From CALLVY01 sp937899855 (GTDB lineage: Bacteria; Bacteroidota; Bacteroidia; Chitinophagales; Saprospiraceae): a stretch of 21,434 nucleotides of DNA. The DNA lies in NCBI GenBank assembly GCA_039820405.1, contig JBCBQC010000105.1, forward strand, positions 1 through 21,434, written 5' to 3'. The notes under the pieces were generated by a model that saw only the letters and a program-made list of their open reading frames with translations, was not told the DNA's origin and ran no database searches. The position numbers and the translations under genes were made by a program. Shown piece by piece: positions 7,807 through 15,667 of this stretch. The stretch's first letter is position 1; each line of letters opens with the position of its first letter.

Positions 7807-8175
7807 ATGAAAAAGGAGAAGAAAACCCTGGTCTTGGGGGCTACCGATAAGCCGACACGCTACGCTTTTAAGGCCGTACAAAAATTGTTAGCAGCGGGGC
7901 ACGAAGTAGTTCCCGTCGGGCACCGTGCTGGCGCAGTCGCCGGTATTCCCATCCAAACCGAAGCTCCCACCCTCCCCGATATTGATACCGTCACGCTGTA
8001 CCTCAACCCCCAACGCCAACGCGCTTACTACGATTACCTGATCGCGCTCCGCCCCCAGCGGATCATCTTCAACCCCGGCACCGTCAATCCCGAGTTGATG
8101 ACGCTCGCCCGCGAAGCCGGTATCGAAACCGAAGTCGCCTGTACCCTCGTCATGCTCGCCACGGACCAGTACTAG
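7807..8175 (+). CDS. CoA-binding domain protein (YccU-like)
   Basis: This 122-residue protein is one CoA-binding Rossmann domain. It has the N-terminal strand-loop-helix TLVLGATDKPTRYAFKAVQKL, the AAGHEVVPVGHR stretch, a central DTVTLYLNPQRQ, and the C-terminal IIFNPGTVNPELMTLAREAGIETEVACTLVML. These are hallmarks of the small stand-alone CoA_binding_2 family related to the succinyl-CoA synthetase alpha N-domain. The biochemical role is not established for the family. The ATG at 7807 is preceded by AGAAAAGGT, a purine-rich ribosome site. A longer TTG-started frame from 7732 would run through the terminator and is not favoured. How it is expressed is unclear, since the terminator lies directly upstream; it may rely on read-through or on an AAACTTTG-like promoter within the hairpin. 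Confidence 0.88.
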   Translation: MKKEKKTLVLGATDKPTRYAFKAVQKLLAAGHEVVPVGHRAGAVAGIPIQTEAPTLPDIDTVTLYLNPQRQRAYYDYLIALRPQRIIFNPGTVNPELMTLAREAGIETEVACTLVMLATDQY

Positions 8176-8227
8176 CCACTCCGCTCTCCCATTACCAACT
8201 CGCCGCCAGCCGTCCGACCAAATAAAA

Positions 8228-8258
8228 AACGGCATATCCGATGATCGGATATGCCGTT
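8228..8258 (-). terminator. Perfect inverted-repeat terminator for the OmpA gene
   Basis: AACGGCATATCCGAT (8228-8242) and ATCGGATATGCCGTT (8244-8258) are exact reverse complements around one G, forming a stem of about 13 bp with a small loop. For leftward transcripts the stem is followed by a TTTTTTATT run (8220-8230 reversed), so it terminates the minus-strand OmpA gene that stops at 8298. It may also stop rightward transcripts from the CoA-binding gene, although the U run is poor on that side. Confidence 0.9.
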
Positions 8259-8297
8259 CCAGGAAGGCGTAAAACCCTTTTGGCTTTCTTAGCAGCC

Positions 8298-9851
8298 CTA
8301 GTAGCCTCCTTCCTTATTACCGGAGTACTTGGTCTTGTTGCCCGAACCCGCTTTCTTCACGCCACAATCGGGCTGAGCCATTTCGGTTTCGTTGGCAGCA
8401 ACGGTAAATTCTACGCGACGGTTCATCATGTTACCACCGTTAGAGTCCACCAAGGTCGTACCTTCACCACCCCAGTTGAGGACGAAGCGATCTCTCGCGA
8501 TGTTGTACTTGCCGGTTAGGTAGTTGATGGCCGCTTCGGCACGGTTGTAAGACAGTACGTCGTTGTAGCAGTTACCCGCCAGACGGTCGGTGTGGCCCAT
8601 GGCAACGACTCTAACGTCGGGGTTGAGGCGCATGACCGTGGCAATATTGTGCAACTTGGCAAATTCAGTGGTTTTGACCGTGTAGTTGTCCAGATCGAAG
8701 AAGATCATGGGCAGGAACCAGTCGGGATTGGGATCTACCGGGGGAGGGAGACGGGCATCGATCAGCTTGTTGACGTCCTCTTCCGAGAGGATGACGGGCT
8801 GGGGCACATCGGCCACACCTTTGTTGTTTACTTGGTAGCCCGGAGGCGAAAAGTCTTCAGCATCTTCTCCATCTACAACACCGTCGCCATCGCTGTCGAG
8901 GCTGACCCCACGCGTATCGACGGGGAATCCTTCGGGGGTATTGGGCTCTTTGTCGACCATATCGAAAACGCCGTCACCGTCGCTGTCCGTATTGTCAAAA
9001 ATGGGACGTGCTTTTACTTCGGCGAGGTCTTCCGCGAGCAGATCCAGCGGGCTAGCCCACCAGAGGGGAACGCTCTTTTCTTCGGTCTTGCCGAGGGCGT
9101 AGCTGAAACGTACGTTGGTGTAATTGACCAAGTCCGCACTTTTGGTATTCCGCTGATCTTCGCGGGTACCTTGCAATTCGATGCCGTCGATCAGGTCACC
9201 CCCGCGTCCGAAGAGACGCATCAGTTTGTGTTCGATACCGATACTGGCCTTATCGTTGAGGCGGAAGTCGATACCGAGACCACCAACTGCGCTGATGGCA
9301 ATCGAGAAGTCTTCATCAAAGTCTCTGGCGTCCGTGATCTCAACTTCGTTCGAACCATCGATCACTTGACCGCTAAAGTTAGCAACCCCCAAGCCCAAGA
9401 AACCGTAGGGACCAATCTTGTTCTTCTTGAACATTCTGATCTGGTTGAAGTTGGCTACGAGCGAAAGGTCACCCGCGATGAGGGTGGAGGAGTACTCCGG
9501 CTTCCAGGTATCCCCTTCGAAGCCACTGCCACCGGCAGCACGCGAAGCGCGATTGTAGAAGAAGGCATCGACGGGGCGGGTGTTGGTATCCTCTTCACCG
9601 GAAAAGCTGTAGAAACCAGCATCGAGGCGGACGGAGAAGATATAATCCAGGGACTTCCGAACGTGTACACCAATACCAAAATTGGGGTTGAAATCAACAT
9701 CACCCGCAAGTACCGTAGCACCTGCATTGAGTCCAATGACCCACATATCTTTTGGCTTTGCGGAGATTTTTAGTTTGTCATCTTGGGCGTAACTTTCCGT
9801 GAGCGCGAGGCACATGAAAAACGCCAGAAGTAAAGAGAGTTTCCTTGTCAT
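8298..9851 (-). CDS. OmpA-family outer-membrane protein with thrombospondin type-3 repeats
   Basis: The 517-residue precursor has a signal peptide (KLSLLLAFFMCLALTESYAQ, residues 4-23, likely cut after YAQ or nearby). Residues about 30-255 are a beta-barrel-like region rich in alternating Gly/aromatic strands, such as PYGFLGLGVANFSG and GGLGIDFRLNDKASIGIEHKL. Calcium-binding type-3 repeats follow: DSDGDGVFDMVD (289-300) and DSDGDGVVDGED (319-330). The C-terminal OmpA peptidoglycan-binding domain (about 378-487) carries MGHTDRLAG (418-426) and NRRVEF (477-482). It should sit in the outer membrane and tether it to the cell wall. A strong promoter (9934-9964) and terminator (8228-8258) make it a single-gene unit, as expected for an abundant structural protein. 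The last 25 residues are a Gly/Lys/Asn-rich tail. Confidence 0.95.
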   Translation of the reverse strand: MTRKLSLLLAFFMCLALTESYAQDDKLKISAKPKDMWVIGLNAGATVLAGDVDFNPNFGIGVHVRKSLDYIFSVRLDAGFYSFSGEEDTNTRPVDAFFYNRASRAAGGSGFEGDTWKPEYSSTLIAGDLSLVANFNQIRMFKKNKIGPYGFLGLGVANFSGQVIDGSNEVEITDARDFDEDFSIAISAVGGLGIDFRLNDKASIGIEHKLMRLFGRGGDLIDGIELQGTREDQRNTKSADLVNYTNVRFSYALGKTEEKSVPLWWASPLDLLAEDLAEVKARPIFDNTDSDGDGVFDMVDKEPNTPEGFPVDTRGVSLDSDGDGVVDGEDAEDFSPPGYQVNNKGVADVPQPVILSEEDVNKLIDARLPPPVDPNPDWFLPMIFFDLDNYTVKTTEFAKLHNIATVMRLNPDVRVVAMGHTDRLAGNCYNDVLSYNRAEAAINYLTGKYNIARDRFVLNWGGEGTTLVDSNGGNMMNRRVEFTVAANETEMAQPDCGVKKAGSGNKTKYSGNKEGGY

Positions 9852-9933
9852 AGGGTTTTACTTTGATGATTAAAAAATAGGTGATTAAAAATAATTATAT
9901 TTAAAAAAATCTTAATAAATAATTATTGAACTA

Positions 9934-9964
9934 CAAAAGTATTGTTTTTTTTGGTTGTCCCAAA
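9934..9964 (-). promoter_or_regulatory. Bacteroidota-type promoter of the OmpA gene
   Basis: Read on the minus strand, TTTG (9964-9961) is followed after 19 bp by TACTTTTG (9941-9934). This matches the Bacteroidota housekeeping consensus TTTG-N19-TAnnTTTG exactly. Transcription should begin near 9927, giving an AT-rich leader of about 75 nt before the ATG at 9851. No classical Shine-Dalgarno is present, as is usual for highly expressed Bacteroidota genes. Confidence 0.75.
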
Positions 9965-10054
9965 TATTTCGATTTGTTTTTTCAAAATATTGCGGTCGGT
10001 ACGGAGAGATTTTTATACTGGTACAATATAGAAGATTTATTTAACTTATAAAAA

Positions 10055-11296
10055 TCAGACTTGCACATTTTTAAGGAGCTTATCCAGGGCCAAAGCCAGG
10101 GCCAAATTGGAGATTCCCAGGGGGCTCGAATTGGTCTGAAAAACGGCTCGAATCGCGCCTTCGATGGTCTTGGAAACGTCGGAAAAAATGGCCTCATCGG
10201 TCATCACTACGTCGGGCTGCATGAGATAAGCGAAAACCCGTGCCATCCCACAATTGGCAATAAAATCGGGGATCATACTCACCGCATTGTCGGTGTACTT
10301 GGCCGTGGGCCCGAAGAAAACGGTATCGTCGGTGAAGGGTACATTGGCCCCGCAAGAGATCAGTTCGAGGCCTCCATCTAGGAGTTGGTCTACCTGCTGG
10401 CGGGTCACCAATTTGGAGGCGGCACCGGGGATAAATATATCGGCACCGATGGACCAAATTCGTTGGTTGACCTCGTCGAAGGGTAGCATCCGACTGGCGT
10501 GAAGTTTGTTGCCTTTCTTCTGGATAAACAATGACTTGACGGCTTGAGCGTCGAGTCCATTTTCCTCAATTATTCCAAAGTCTTTGTCAATGATGCCGAC
10601 CACTTTAGCCCCGGCATTGGCAAGGTAACTGGCGGCGGCGGAGGCGACGTTGCCCCAGCCTTGCACGACCATTCGCTTGCCCGACACCCCACTATTACGA
10701 TAGATATTATAAAAATGTTTCACGGATTCGGCCACGCCAAATCCAGTGATCATATCCGCTACGGCGTACTTGTGGTTGTCCGGTACGTAGACGGGATCCT
10801 CCACGATCTTGGCACAGCCATAGCGCAACTGTCCGATGATGTTGATCTTATCGCCTTTATCGGCGTTGAAGTGACCGTTGACGATGCCTTCTTGGGGATG
10901 CCACAGGCCCATGGCTTCGGTGATGGGGATGACGTCCTTGAGTTCGTCAACGTTGAGATCGCCCCCCGTACCGTAATAGCTTTTGAGTAGGGGCAATACG
11001 GCTTTGTACCAACGGCGCAGCACCTCATCGCGGCGGGGGTCGCGCGGATCGAAGTCGATGCCGGATTTGGCCCCACCGATGTCGGGCCCGCATACGGAAA
11101 ACTTAATTTCCATTACCTTGGCCAAGGAAGTAACCTCTTCCCGGGTGAGTCCTTTGCGCATCCGGGTTCCGCCCCCTGCGGCTCCATTTCTCAGCGAATT
11201 GATCACGATCCAGCCGCGGGCTTCGGTCAGTTCATCGTTCCACTCAAATACAATTTCAGGTGCTTTCTCTTTGTATATCTTTAATAGCTCTTCCAT
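10055..11296 (-). CDS. Glu/Leu/Phe/Val dehydrogenase family amino-acid dehydrogenase
   Basis: This 413-residue NAD(P)-dependent oxidative deaminase interconverts an amino acid with its 2-oxo acid and ammonia. The N-terminal catalytic domain contains GGGTRMRKGLT (41-51), Lys65 in MEIKFSV and the catalytic lysine in GGAKSGIDF (Lys77), then GTGGDLNVDEL (109-119) with catalytic Asp113. The Rossmann domain has MVVQGWGNVASAAASYLA (209-226) and IIDKD (235-239). The C-terminal part has ISCGANVPF and IPDFIANCGMA, typical of the family. The ATG at 11294-11296 is chosen over a TTG-started extension of ten codons. The sequence suits a glutamate or leucine enzyme, but I cannot fix the substrate. It is divergent from the ureohydrolase-like gene, with 156 bp between them. 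No terminator was seen between its stop and the OmpA promoter. Confidence 0.92.
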   Translation of the reverse strand: MEELLKIYKEKAPEIVFEWNDELTEARGWIVINSLRNGAAGGGTRMRKGLTREEVTSLAKVMEIKFSVCGPDIGGAKSGIDFDPRDPRRDEVLRRWYKAVLPLLKSYYGTGGDLNVDELKDVIPITEAMGLWHPQEGIVNGHFNADKGDKINIIGQLRYGCAKIVEDPVYVPDNHKYAVADMITGFGVAESVKHFYNIYRNSGVSGKRMVVQGWGNVASAAASYLANAGAKVVGIIDKDFGIIEENGLDAQAVKSLFIQKKGNKLHASRMLPFDEVNQRIWSIGADIFIPGAASKLVTRQQVDQLLDGGLELISCGANVPFTDDTVFFGPTAKYTDNAVSMIPDFIANCGMARVFAYLMQPDVVMTDEAIFSDVSKTIEGAIRAVFQTNSSPLGISNLALALALDKLLKNVQV

Positions 11297-11433
11297 GGTT
11301 AGGGTCTTTAAACGTTTGAAGGACAATCTGGTTTAACGGAAAATGTTGCCCCCTAGTCAGAAAGTGAAGGAGGACTGGTTTTTTACGGTCTGGCGAGCGG
11401 GGATAATTTTTTCTGGAGAAAGGATTAAATCTT

Positions 11434-11441
11434 TACCTTTG
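11434..11441 (+). promoter_or_regulatory. Candidate -7 element for the ureohydrolase-like gene
   Basis: TACCTTTG matches TAnnTTTG exactly. A weak -33 match (TTCTGG near 11411-11416) lies about 18-20 bp upstream. The predicted start is around 11446-11449, so the transcript would be nearly leaderless for the ATG at 11453. Confidence 0.45.
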
Positions 11442-11452
11442 AAGCTGTTTAA

Positions 11453-12568
11453 ATGCATCAGGCTATGTTTGACCATTGGCTATCCCCCGTTTCGATGGGG
11501 CAATTTACTGATTTTGCCGAACTCTCCAACCAACAATGGGGAAAATGTTTACAGGTATTCCACGAAGAAATGCCCCACCTCTCGGGGGTCAAAATTGCCC
11601 TCATTGGCGTGGGGGAAGCGGAGGCCGATCGCGTACGCCGGCACCTCTACACCATGAGTTTTCCCTTTTCCGGCCTCGCAGTAGCCGACCTCGGTAACGT
11701 CCGCAAAACCTCCACTCAGTTTTTGATCCCCCTGGTCAAGGAATTGCTCAACAGCAAGATCCTCCCCATCATCATCGGCAACGACGACAGCATCATCGAA
11801 GCCCAGTACCTGGCCTACCAATCCCTGAAGCAATTGATCAACCTGGTGGCCATCGATGAAAGGGTCCGTTACTACACCGAGGCGGATGGCCCAACGGGCT
11901 ACCTCAACCAAATTTTGGAAAATCCCCGCTCCCACCTCTTCCACCTCGGCGTCATCGGTTACCAAAGCCACTACACGCCGCCCCTGGTCGTCGACCACCT
12001 CCAGCAGCACCACTACGAGTGTACACGCCTGGGCTACGCCCGGGCCCACCTCGAGGAGATCGAACCCCTGGTACGGGATGCGGACCTGTTTTGCTTTAAC
12101 CTCGCCAGTCTGCGACAGTCCGAAGCGCCCGGACAGGCCGCCCCCAGCCCCTGCGGCTTCTTCGTCGAAGAAGCCTGCCAGATCAGCCGCTACGCCGGTC
12201 TGAGCGACAAGGTCACCTCCGCCGGTTTCTACGGCTTCCGCTCCCAATGGGACCAACGCGACCAAACGGCCCAGGTCGTCGCCCAACTGATTTGGTACTT
12301 CGTCGATGGCGTCTACCACCGCAAAAACGACTACCCCAGCAGCACGGATAGCCTGGTGGAATACATCGTCGATTTTCGCGACCAAGAGTACCAAATTACC
12401 TTTTGGAAGAGCAATAAGAGCGGGCGCTGGTGGATGCAGGTACCGGTCAAGACCAAACGCAAGCACGAACGGCACACCCTCATCCCCTGCTCCTACCAAG
12501 ACTACCAGTTGGCCTCGCAGGAGGAGCTGCCCCAACGCTTGCTGGATGCGTACAAACGCTTTATGTAA
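11453..12568 (+). CDS. Arginase/formimidoylglutamase-fold protein with lost metal ligands (likely pseudoenzyme)
   Basis: This 371-residue protein keeps the ureohydrolase core order, but its three metal motifs are altered. The GGDHS motif is GNDDS (109-113), DAHxD is DERVR (135-139), and SxDxDxxDPxxAPG reads CFNLASLRQSEAPG (214-227). Of the six classical Mn ligands only the first Asp (135) is clearly kept; His became Asp or Arg and the DxD pair became Asn and Ala. The flanking frame (APG...PCGFFVEEACQISRYAG) still aligns well, so this is a folded relative and not a misread frame. The last 80 residues (from about 290) are an added segment ending KTKRKHERHTLIPCSYQDYQ and LDAYKRFM. Annotation pipelines would probably call it formimidoylglutamase or arginase; I infer it lacks that activity. 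It leads a rightward set with the LytTR and DUF2306 genes. Confidence 0.85.
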   Translation: MHQAMFDHWLSPVSMGQFTDFAELSNQQWGKCLQVFHEEMPHLSGVKIALIGVGEAEADRVRRHLYTMSFPFSGLAVADLGNVRKTSTQFLIPLVKELLNSKILPIIIGNDDSIIEAQYLAYQSLKQLINLVAIDERVRYYTEADGPTGYLNQILENPRSHLFHLGVIGYQSHYTPPLVVDHLQQHHYECTRLGYARAHLEEIEPLVRDADLFCFNLASLRQSEAPGQAAPSPCGFFVEEACQISRYAGLSDKVTSAGFYGFRSQWDQRDQTAQVVAQLIWYFVDGVYHRKNDYPSSTDSLVEYIVDFRDQEYQITFWKSNKSGRWWMQVPVKTKRKHERHTLIPCSYQDYQLASQEELPQRLLDAYKRFM

Positions 12569-12628
12569 ATGCCACTTCGGATACCGATCAACCGATTCCT
12601 CCTCCCCCACCACAGCGGTTAAATAAGC

Positions 12629-13483
12629 ATGGAGCGACCAAGGACAGACCGCACGGAAAAGCACTACTATCCTACACCCGTTTCGGGCCGGCAAGGCCTT
12701 CTCTTTTCCCTGCTCTTTGGCAGCTTCGTCAGTCTTTTCCTGTGGTTTTTCCAACCCTTCAACATCAACATTCAGGCTTATTCAGTGGCGGAACTGGTCC
12801 TCTTCGGGGCCATTTCCTTTGGCAGCTTCGCGATCGCTCACAACCTCCTCCCCCTCCTCTACCCCAAGATTTACCAGGAACACCACTGGACCATTTACCA
12901 CCAGCTCCTATTCTACGGCATCCTCCTCTTTGCCATTGCCACCTTCAATGGGCTTTACATCAATTTTAGGAACGATCTGGATTTTGGCTGGTCCAACTAC
13001 CTGCTCATCATTACACAGACCTTTGCGGTCGGCATGCTTCCCATCAGCCTATCGGTGGTATTTTCCTACTACTGGAAATACAAGAAAATCGTCGAGCAAT
13101 CCCAATACCTCAACGAGCAGATCCAGCAAATCGAGCCCTTGGCTCCCCGTCAATATCCCATCCAGTCCAAGCTAAAAAGCGAGACCCTGGTCATCGACGA
13201 GACCACCTTCCTCTTTGCCAAATCCGATGGGAACTATATCGAAGTTCACGTAAGGGGAGAGTCCCCCGGTCTGCTACGGATGGGGCTCTTGGACTTGGAA
13301 AAACAGCTGGCCGACAGCAGTCACCTGCTGCGTTGTCACCGTTCGTACCTCGTGAATACCAAACGAATCGTCCGCGCAACGGGCAACGCTCAGGGCCTAC
13401 AGTTGTGGTTTGCGGATTACCCCGGTCACGTCCCCGTTTCCCGAAAGTACCTGTCCCGGATTCGAGCCGTCTTTGGCAACTAG
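12629..13483 (+). CDS. Membrane-anchored LytTR-domain transcriptional regulator
   Basis: The protein is 284 residues. Four hydrophobic helices occupy about 22-43, 53-75, 92-111 and 122-148. A short coiled linker (151-170) follows, then a LytTR DNA-binding domain (about 182-283): ETLVIDETTFLFAKSDGNYIEVH, then LRCHRSYLVN (234-243), then VPVSRKYL (268-275). LytTR domains bind direct repeats in promoters as part of LytR/AlgR-type regulators. Here a four-helix membrane module replaces the receiver domain, so the protein probably reads a membrane or envelope signal without a separate kinase. It starts 60 bp after the ureohydrolase-like gene on the same strand. Its target is unknown; nearby genes are candidates. 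Confidence 0.92.
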   Translation: MERPRTDRTEKHYYPTPVSGRQGLLFSLLFGSFVSLFLWFFQPFNINIQAYSVAELVLFGAISFGSFAIAHNLLPLLYPKIYQEHHWTIYHQLLFYGILLFAIATFNGLYINFRNDLDFGWSNYLLIITQTFAVGMLPISLSVVFSYYWKYKKIVEQSQYLNEQIQQIEPLAPRQYPIQSKLKSETLVIDETTFLFAKSDGNYIEVHVRGESPGLLRMGLLDLEKQLADSSHLLRCHRSYLVNTKRIVRATGNAQGLQLWFADYPGHVPVSRKYLSRIRAVFGN

Positions 13484-13643
13484 AAGCCCGCTCCAAAATA
13501 TCCTTTACTGGCGTGAATCTCCTTGGTCGATTTGGGCTACGGAAGGGGCTTTTCCGTCCCCCACGCTTTGTCATTCCCCTCAAATCCTTGTCAGTCACCA
13601 CATAGCGGCACCAATACTCGCAGCAATCCGCTAGCTTGGAGAC

Positions 13644-14255
13644 ATGAAACGTAAAAACGCATTGATCAGCTTCCTATTCATCGGCGCCGGCGCAATGCTG
13701 CTAATGAGCCTGCACTATTTTGGACCAAGCAATTCGGGCATCCTGAAAAATAAAGTCCTCCAGGATACAGGGTGGTACCGACTGGCCTTCTTCACCCACA
13801 TCAGCGGAGGGCTCCTGGCCATCCTCAGTGGTCCTTTTCAGTTTATGAATCGGTGGATACAACAACGGCCCGGGGTACACAAAAAGATGGGCTACGGCTA
13901 TGGCTTGGCGGTGGCCAGCTCCAGCCTGGCGGGGCTGGTAATCGCCCCTTTTGCCATGGGAGGCCGGATCACCCAGGTCGGATTTGCCACCCTGGCTACG
14001 CTGTGGTTCGGTAGTCTGGTGATGGCCATGCTGAAAATACGCGCTGGAGCGGTTGACGCCCACCGCAGTTGGATGACCATCAACTATGCCTTGACCTTCT
14101 CTGCCATCACCCAACGCAGCATCTTACTCCTGGCCTTCCTCCCCAGTATTTCGTTTATGCCCGTTTACCAGCTATCGTCCTGGTTGTCGTGGCTATTCAA
14201 CCTGCTGGTGGTTCTCTTCTTTGTGGAACGGCGACGTAGCTATCGGATGGGTTAG
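13644..14255 (+). CDS. DUF2306 family integral membrane protein
   Basis: This 203-residue protein has about six hydrophobic segments (7-24, 46-65, 88-105, 110-130, 145-166, 176-194). Conserved features are HISGGLLAILSGPFQF (52-67), RPGVHKKMGYGYG (75-87) and DAHRSWMTINYALTFSAITQR (138-158). Histidines at 51, 79 and 140 recall haem- or metal-binding membrane proteins, and this pattern defines the DUF2306 family, whose function is unknown. It lies 160 bp after the LytTR gene. That gap shows no terminator with a U run and no TAnnTTTG promoter, so co-transcription is possible. Membrane LytTR genes and small membrane proteins often pair as regulator and target or modulator. Its stop codon overlaps that of convergent murF. 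Confidence 0.88.
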   Translation: MKRKNALISFLFIGAGAMLLMSLHYFGPSNSGILKNKVLQDTGWYRLAFFTHISGGLLAILSGPFQFMNRWIQQRPGVHKKMGYGYGLAVASSSLAGLVIAPFAMGGRITQVGFATLATLWFGSLVMAMLKIRAGAVDAHRSWMTINYALTFSAITQRSILLLAFLPSISFMPVYQLSSWLSWLFNLLVVLFFVERRRSYRMG

Positions 14256-15580
14256 AATGGAGGGGGTTCTTCACTTGCGGCCAACAAACGCTCCAGGTGC
14301 ATTCCCCGCGACCCCTTCAACAAGAAGACGGCATCCTCATAAGTCCGTTCCGCTAGCCATTCTCGCAATTCCTCCACCCGATCAAAACACGGAGTCTTAC
14401 TGCCCGCTACGGCCGCAAACTGGGGGCCCACCAAAAGCAAATCTTCGCCTACGATCTGACGGGCCTGCATCACAATCTTGCGGTGCTCCTCGGCAGTGTA
14501 TTCCCCCAATTCCAGCATATCGCCCAGGATCGCCACCTTGCGGGGTGCCTCCCACTCGGCCAGATTCCGCAGGGCCTCGGCCATACTGGTCGGATTCGCA
14601 TTGTAGGCATCCAGCAAGTAGGTATTGTTCCCCCGTTGCAGTACCTGCGAACGGTTGTTGGTCGGGCGGTAAGAAGCAATGGCCGCGACAATCTTTGCGT
14701 CGGGTACCTTGAAGTAACGACCAATCGCAATGGCACTCATGAGGTTGTGATAATTGTACGCTCCGACCAACTGGGTATCGATTACCCGCAGCTGCCCCTG
14801 CCAGGAAGGGTAGGCCACCCGCAGGAAGGGTTTGGTTTGGAGCAATTTGCTTTCGTAGTGGGCATTCGCCGGATGGGGCGCGGAGCTGTTGCGGTAAAAA
14901 ATACGCCACTGTACATCCTGAGAGAGGCCTTCCAGAAAGGCCGCATCGAGGTCAACAAAGGCAACCCCCGAATTTTTCGCCAGGAAGCGGTACAATTCCG
15001 ACTTGCCGCGCTTGACCCCCTCTAGCCCCCCAAAACCTTCCAAGTGGGCCTTGCCAATGTTGGTAATCAAACCGTGGGTAGGCTCCGCAATGGCGCTCAG
15101 GGCGGCGATCTCGCCCTGGTGATTGGCCCCCATCTCAATGACGGCGACCTCCGTATCCAGCGACATGGCCAGCAAGGTAAGTGGTACCCCAATGTGGTTG
15201 TTGAAATTGCCCGCCGTGGCGTGGGTGGCGTAATGCTGATCCAGCACCCGACTGATCAACTCCTTGGTCGTCGTTTTGCCATTGCTGCCCGTAATGGCCA
15301 GCACCGGGATGGAAAACTGGCGACGGTGATGGCGGGCCAGGTCTTGCAGACTGCTCAGTACGTCACCGACCAGCAAGTAGCGATCGTTGAGCTGGTAGCT
15401 GGCATCGTCGATAATGGCGTAGGCAGCTCCCGCAGCCAGGGCAGCGGCCGCGTACTGGTGCCCATCAAAGCGATCGCCCCGGAGGGCAAAGAAAAGGCTT
15501 CCCGGGCTGATCCGACGACTGTCGGTACAGACCAGGGGATGTTCTTGAAAATACGAGTAGAGGGTAATAGTGTCGATCAT
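14252..15580 (-). CDS. murF: UDP-N-acetylmuramoyl-tripeptide--D-alanyl-D-alanine ligase
   Basis: MurF adds D-Ala-D-Ala to UDP-MurNAc-tripeptide in the cytoplasm, the last soluble step of peptidoglycan precursor synthesis. The 442-residue protein shows the uridine-binding N-domain CTDSRRISPGSLFFALRG (18-35), the ATP site LAITGSNGKTTTKEL (94-108), NFNNHIGVPLTLL (125-137), VIEMGANHQGEI (147-158), NIGKAHLEGFGG (174-185), and DAYNANPTSM (324-333) at the start of the C-domain. The ATG at 15578-15580 is preferred; a longer frame to 15652 would cross the gldJ terminator. It lies next to gldJ with a terminator between them, so it probably has its own promoter in the 27-bp gap or overlapping the hairpin. 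Its end overlaps the DUF2306 stop. Confidence 0.97.
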   Translation of the reverse strand: MIDTITLYSYFQEHPLVCTDSRRISPGSLFFALRGDRFDGHQYAAAALAAGAAYAIIDDASYQLNDRYLLVGDVLSSLQDLARHHRRQFSIPVLAITGSNGKTTTKELISRVLDQHYATHATAGNFNNHIGVPLTLLAMSLDTEVAVIEMGANHQGEIAALSAIAEPTHGLITNIGKAHLEGFGGLEGVKRGKSELYRFLAKNSGVAFVDLDAAFLEGLSQDVQWRIFYRNSSAPHPANAHYESKLLQTKPFLRVAYPSWQGQLRVIDTQLVGAYNYHNLMSAIAIGRYFKVPDAKIVAAIASYRPTNNRSQVLQRGNNTYLLDAYNANPTSMAEALRNLAEWEAPRKVAILGDMLELGEYTAEEHRKIVMQARQIVGEDLLLVGPQFAAVAGSKTPCFDRVEELREWLAERTYEDAVFLLKGSRGMHLERLLAASEEPPPF

Positions 15581-15606
15581 AGTTTGGCTTGGGTGCACAA
15601 AATAAA

Positions 15607-15643
15607 AAAGTCTCCGCACGATTGGTATACATGCGGAGACTTT
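15607..15643 (-). terminator. Rho-independent terminator of gldJ
   Basis: AAAGTCTCCGCA (15607-15618) and TGCGGAGACTTT (15632-15643) are exact reverse complements around a 13-nt loop. On the minus strand the stem is followed by a TTTTTTATTTTG run. It separates gldJ (stop at 15668) from murF (start at 15580). Confidence 0.9.
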
Positions 15644-15667
15644 CCGAGTCAAAGCGGACCCTTCGAT

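Noticed and set aside
11549..12754. 401-codon minus-strand frame opposite the ureohydrolase-like and LytTR genes
   Set aside because: It spans two plus-strand genes and the gap between them, has no recognisable motif, and has a repetitive Val/Asp/Gly composition typical of antisense shadows.
13539..13557. Hairpin ACGGAA/TTCCGT between the LytTR and DUF2306 genes as a terminator
   Set aside because: The stem has only six pairs and is followed by C residues, not a U run.
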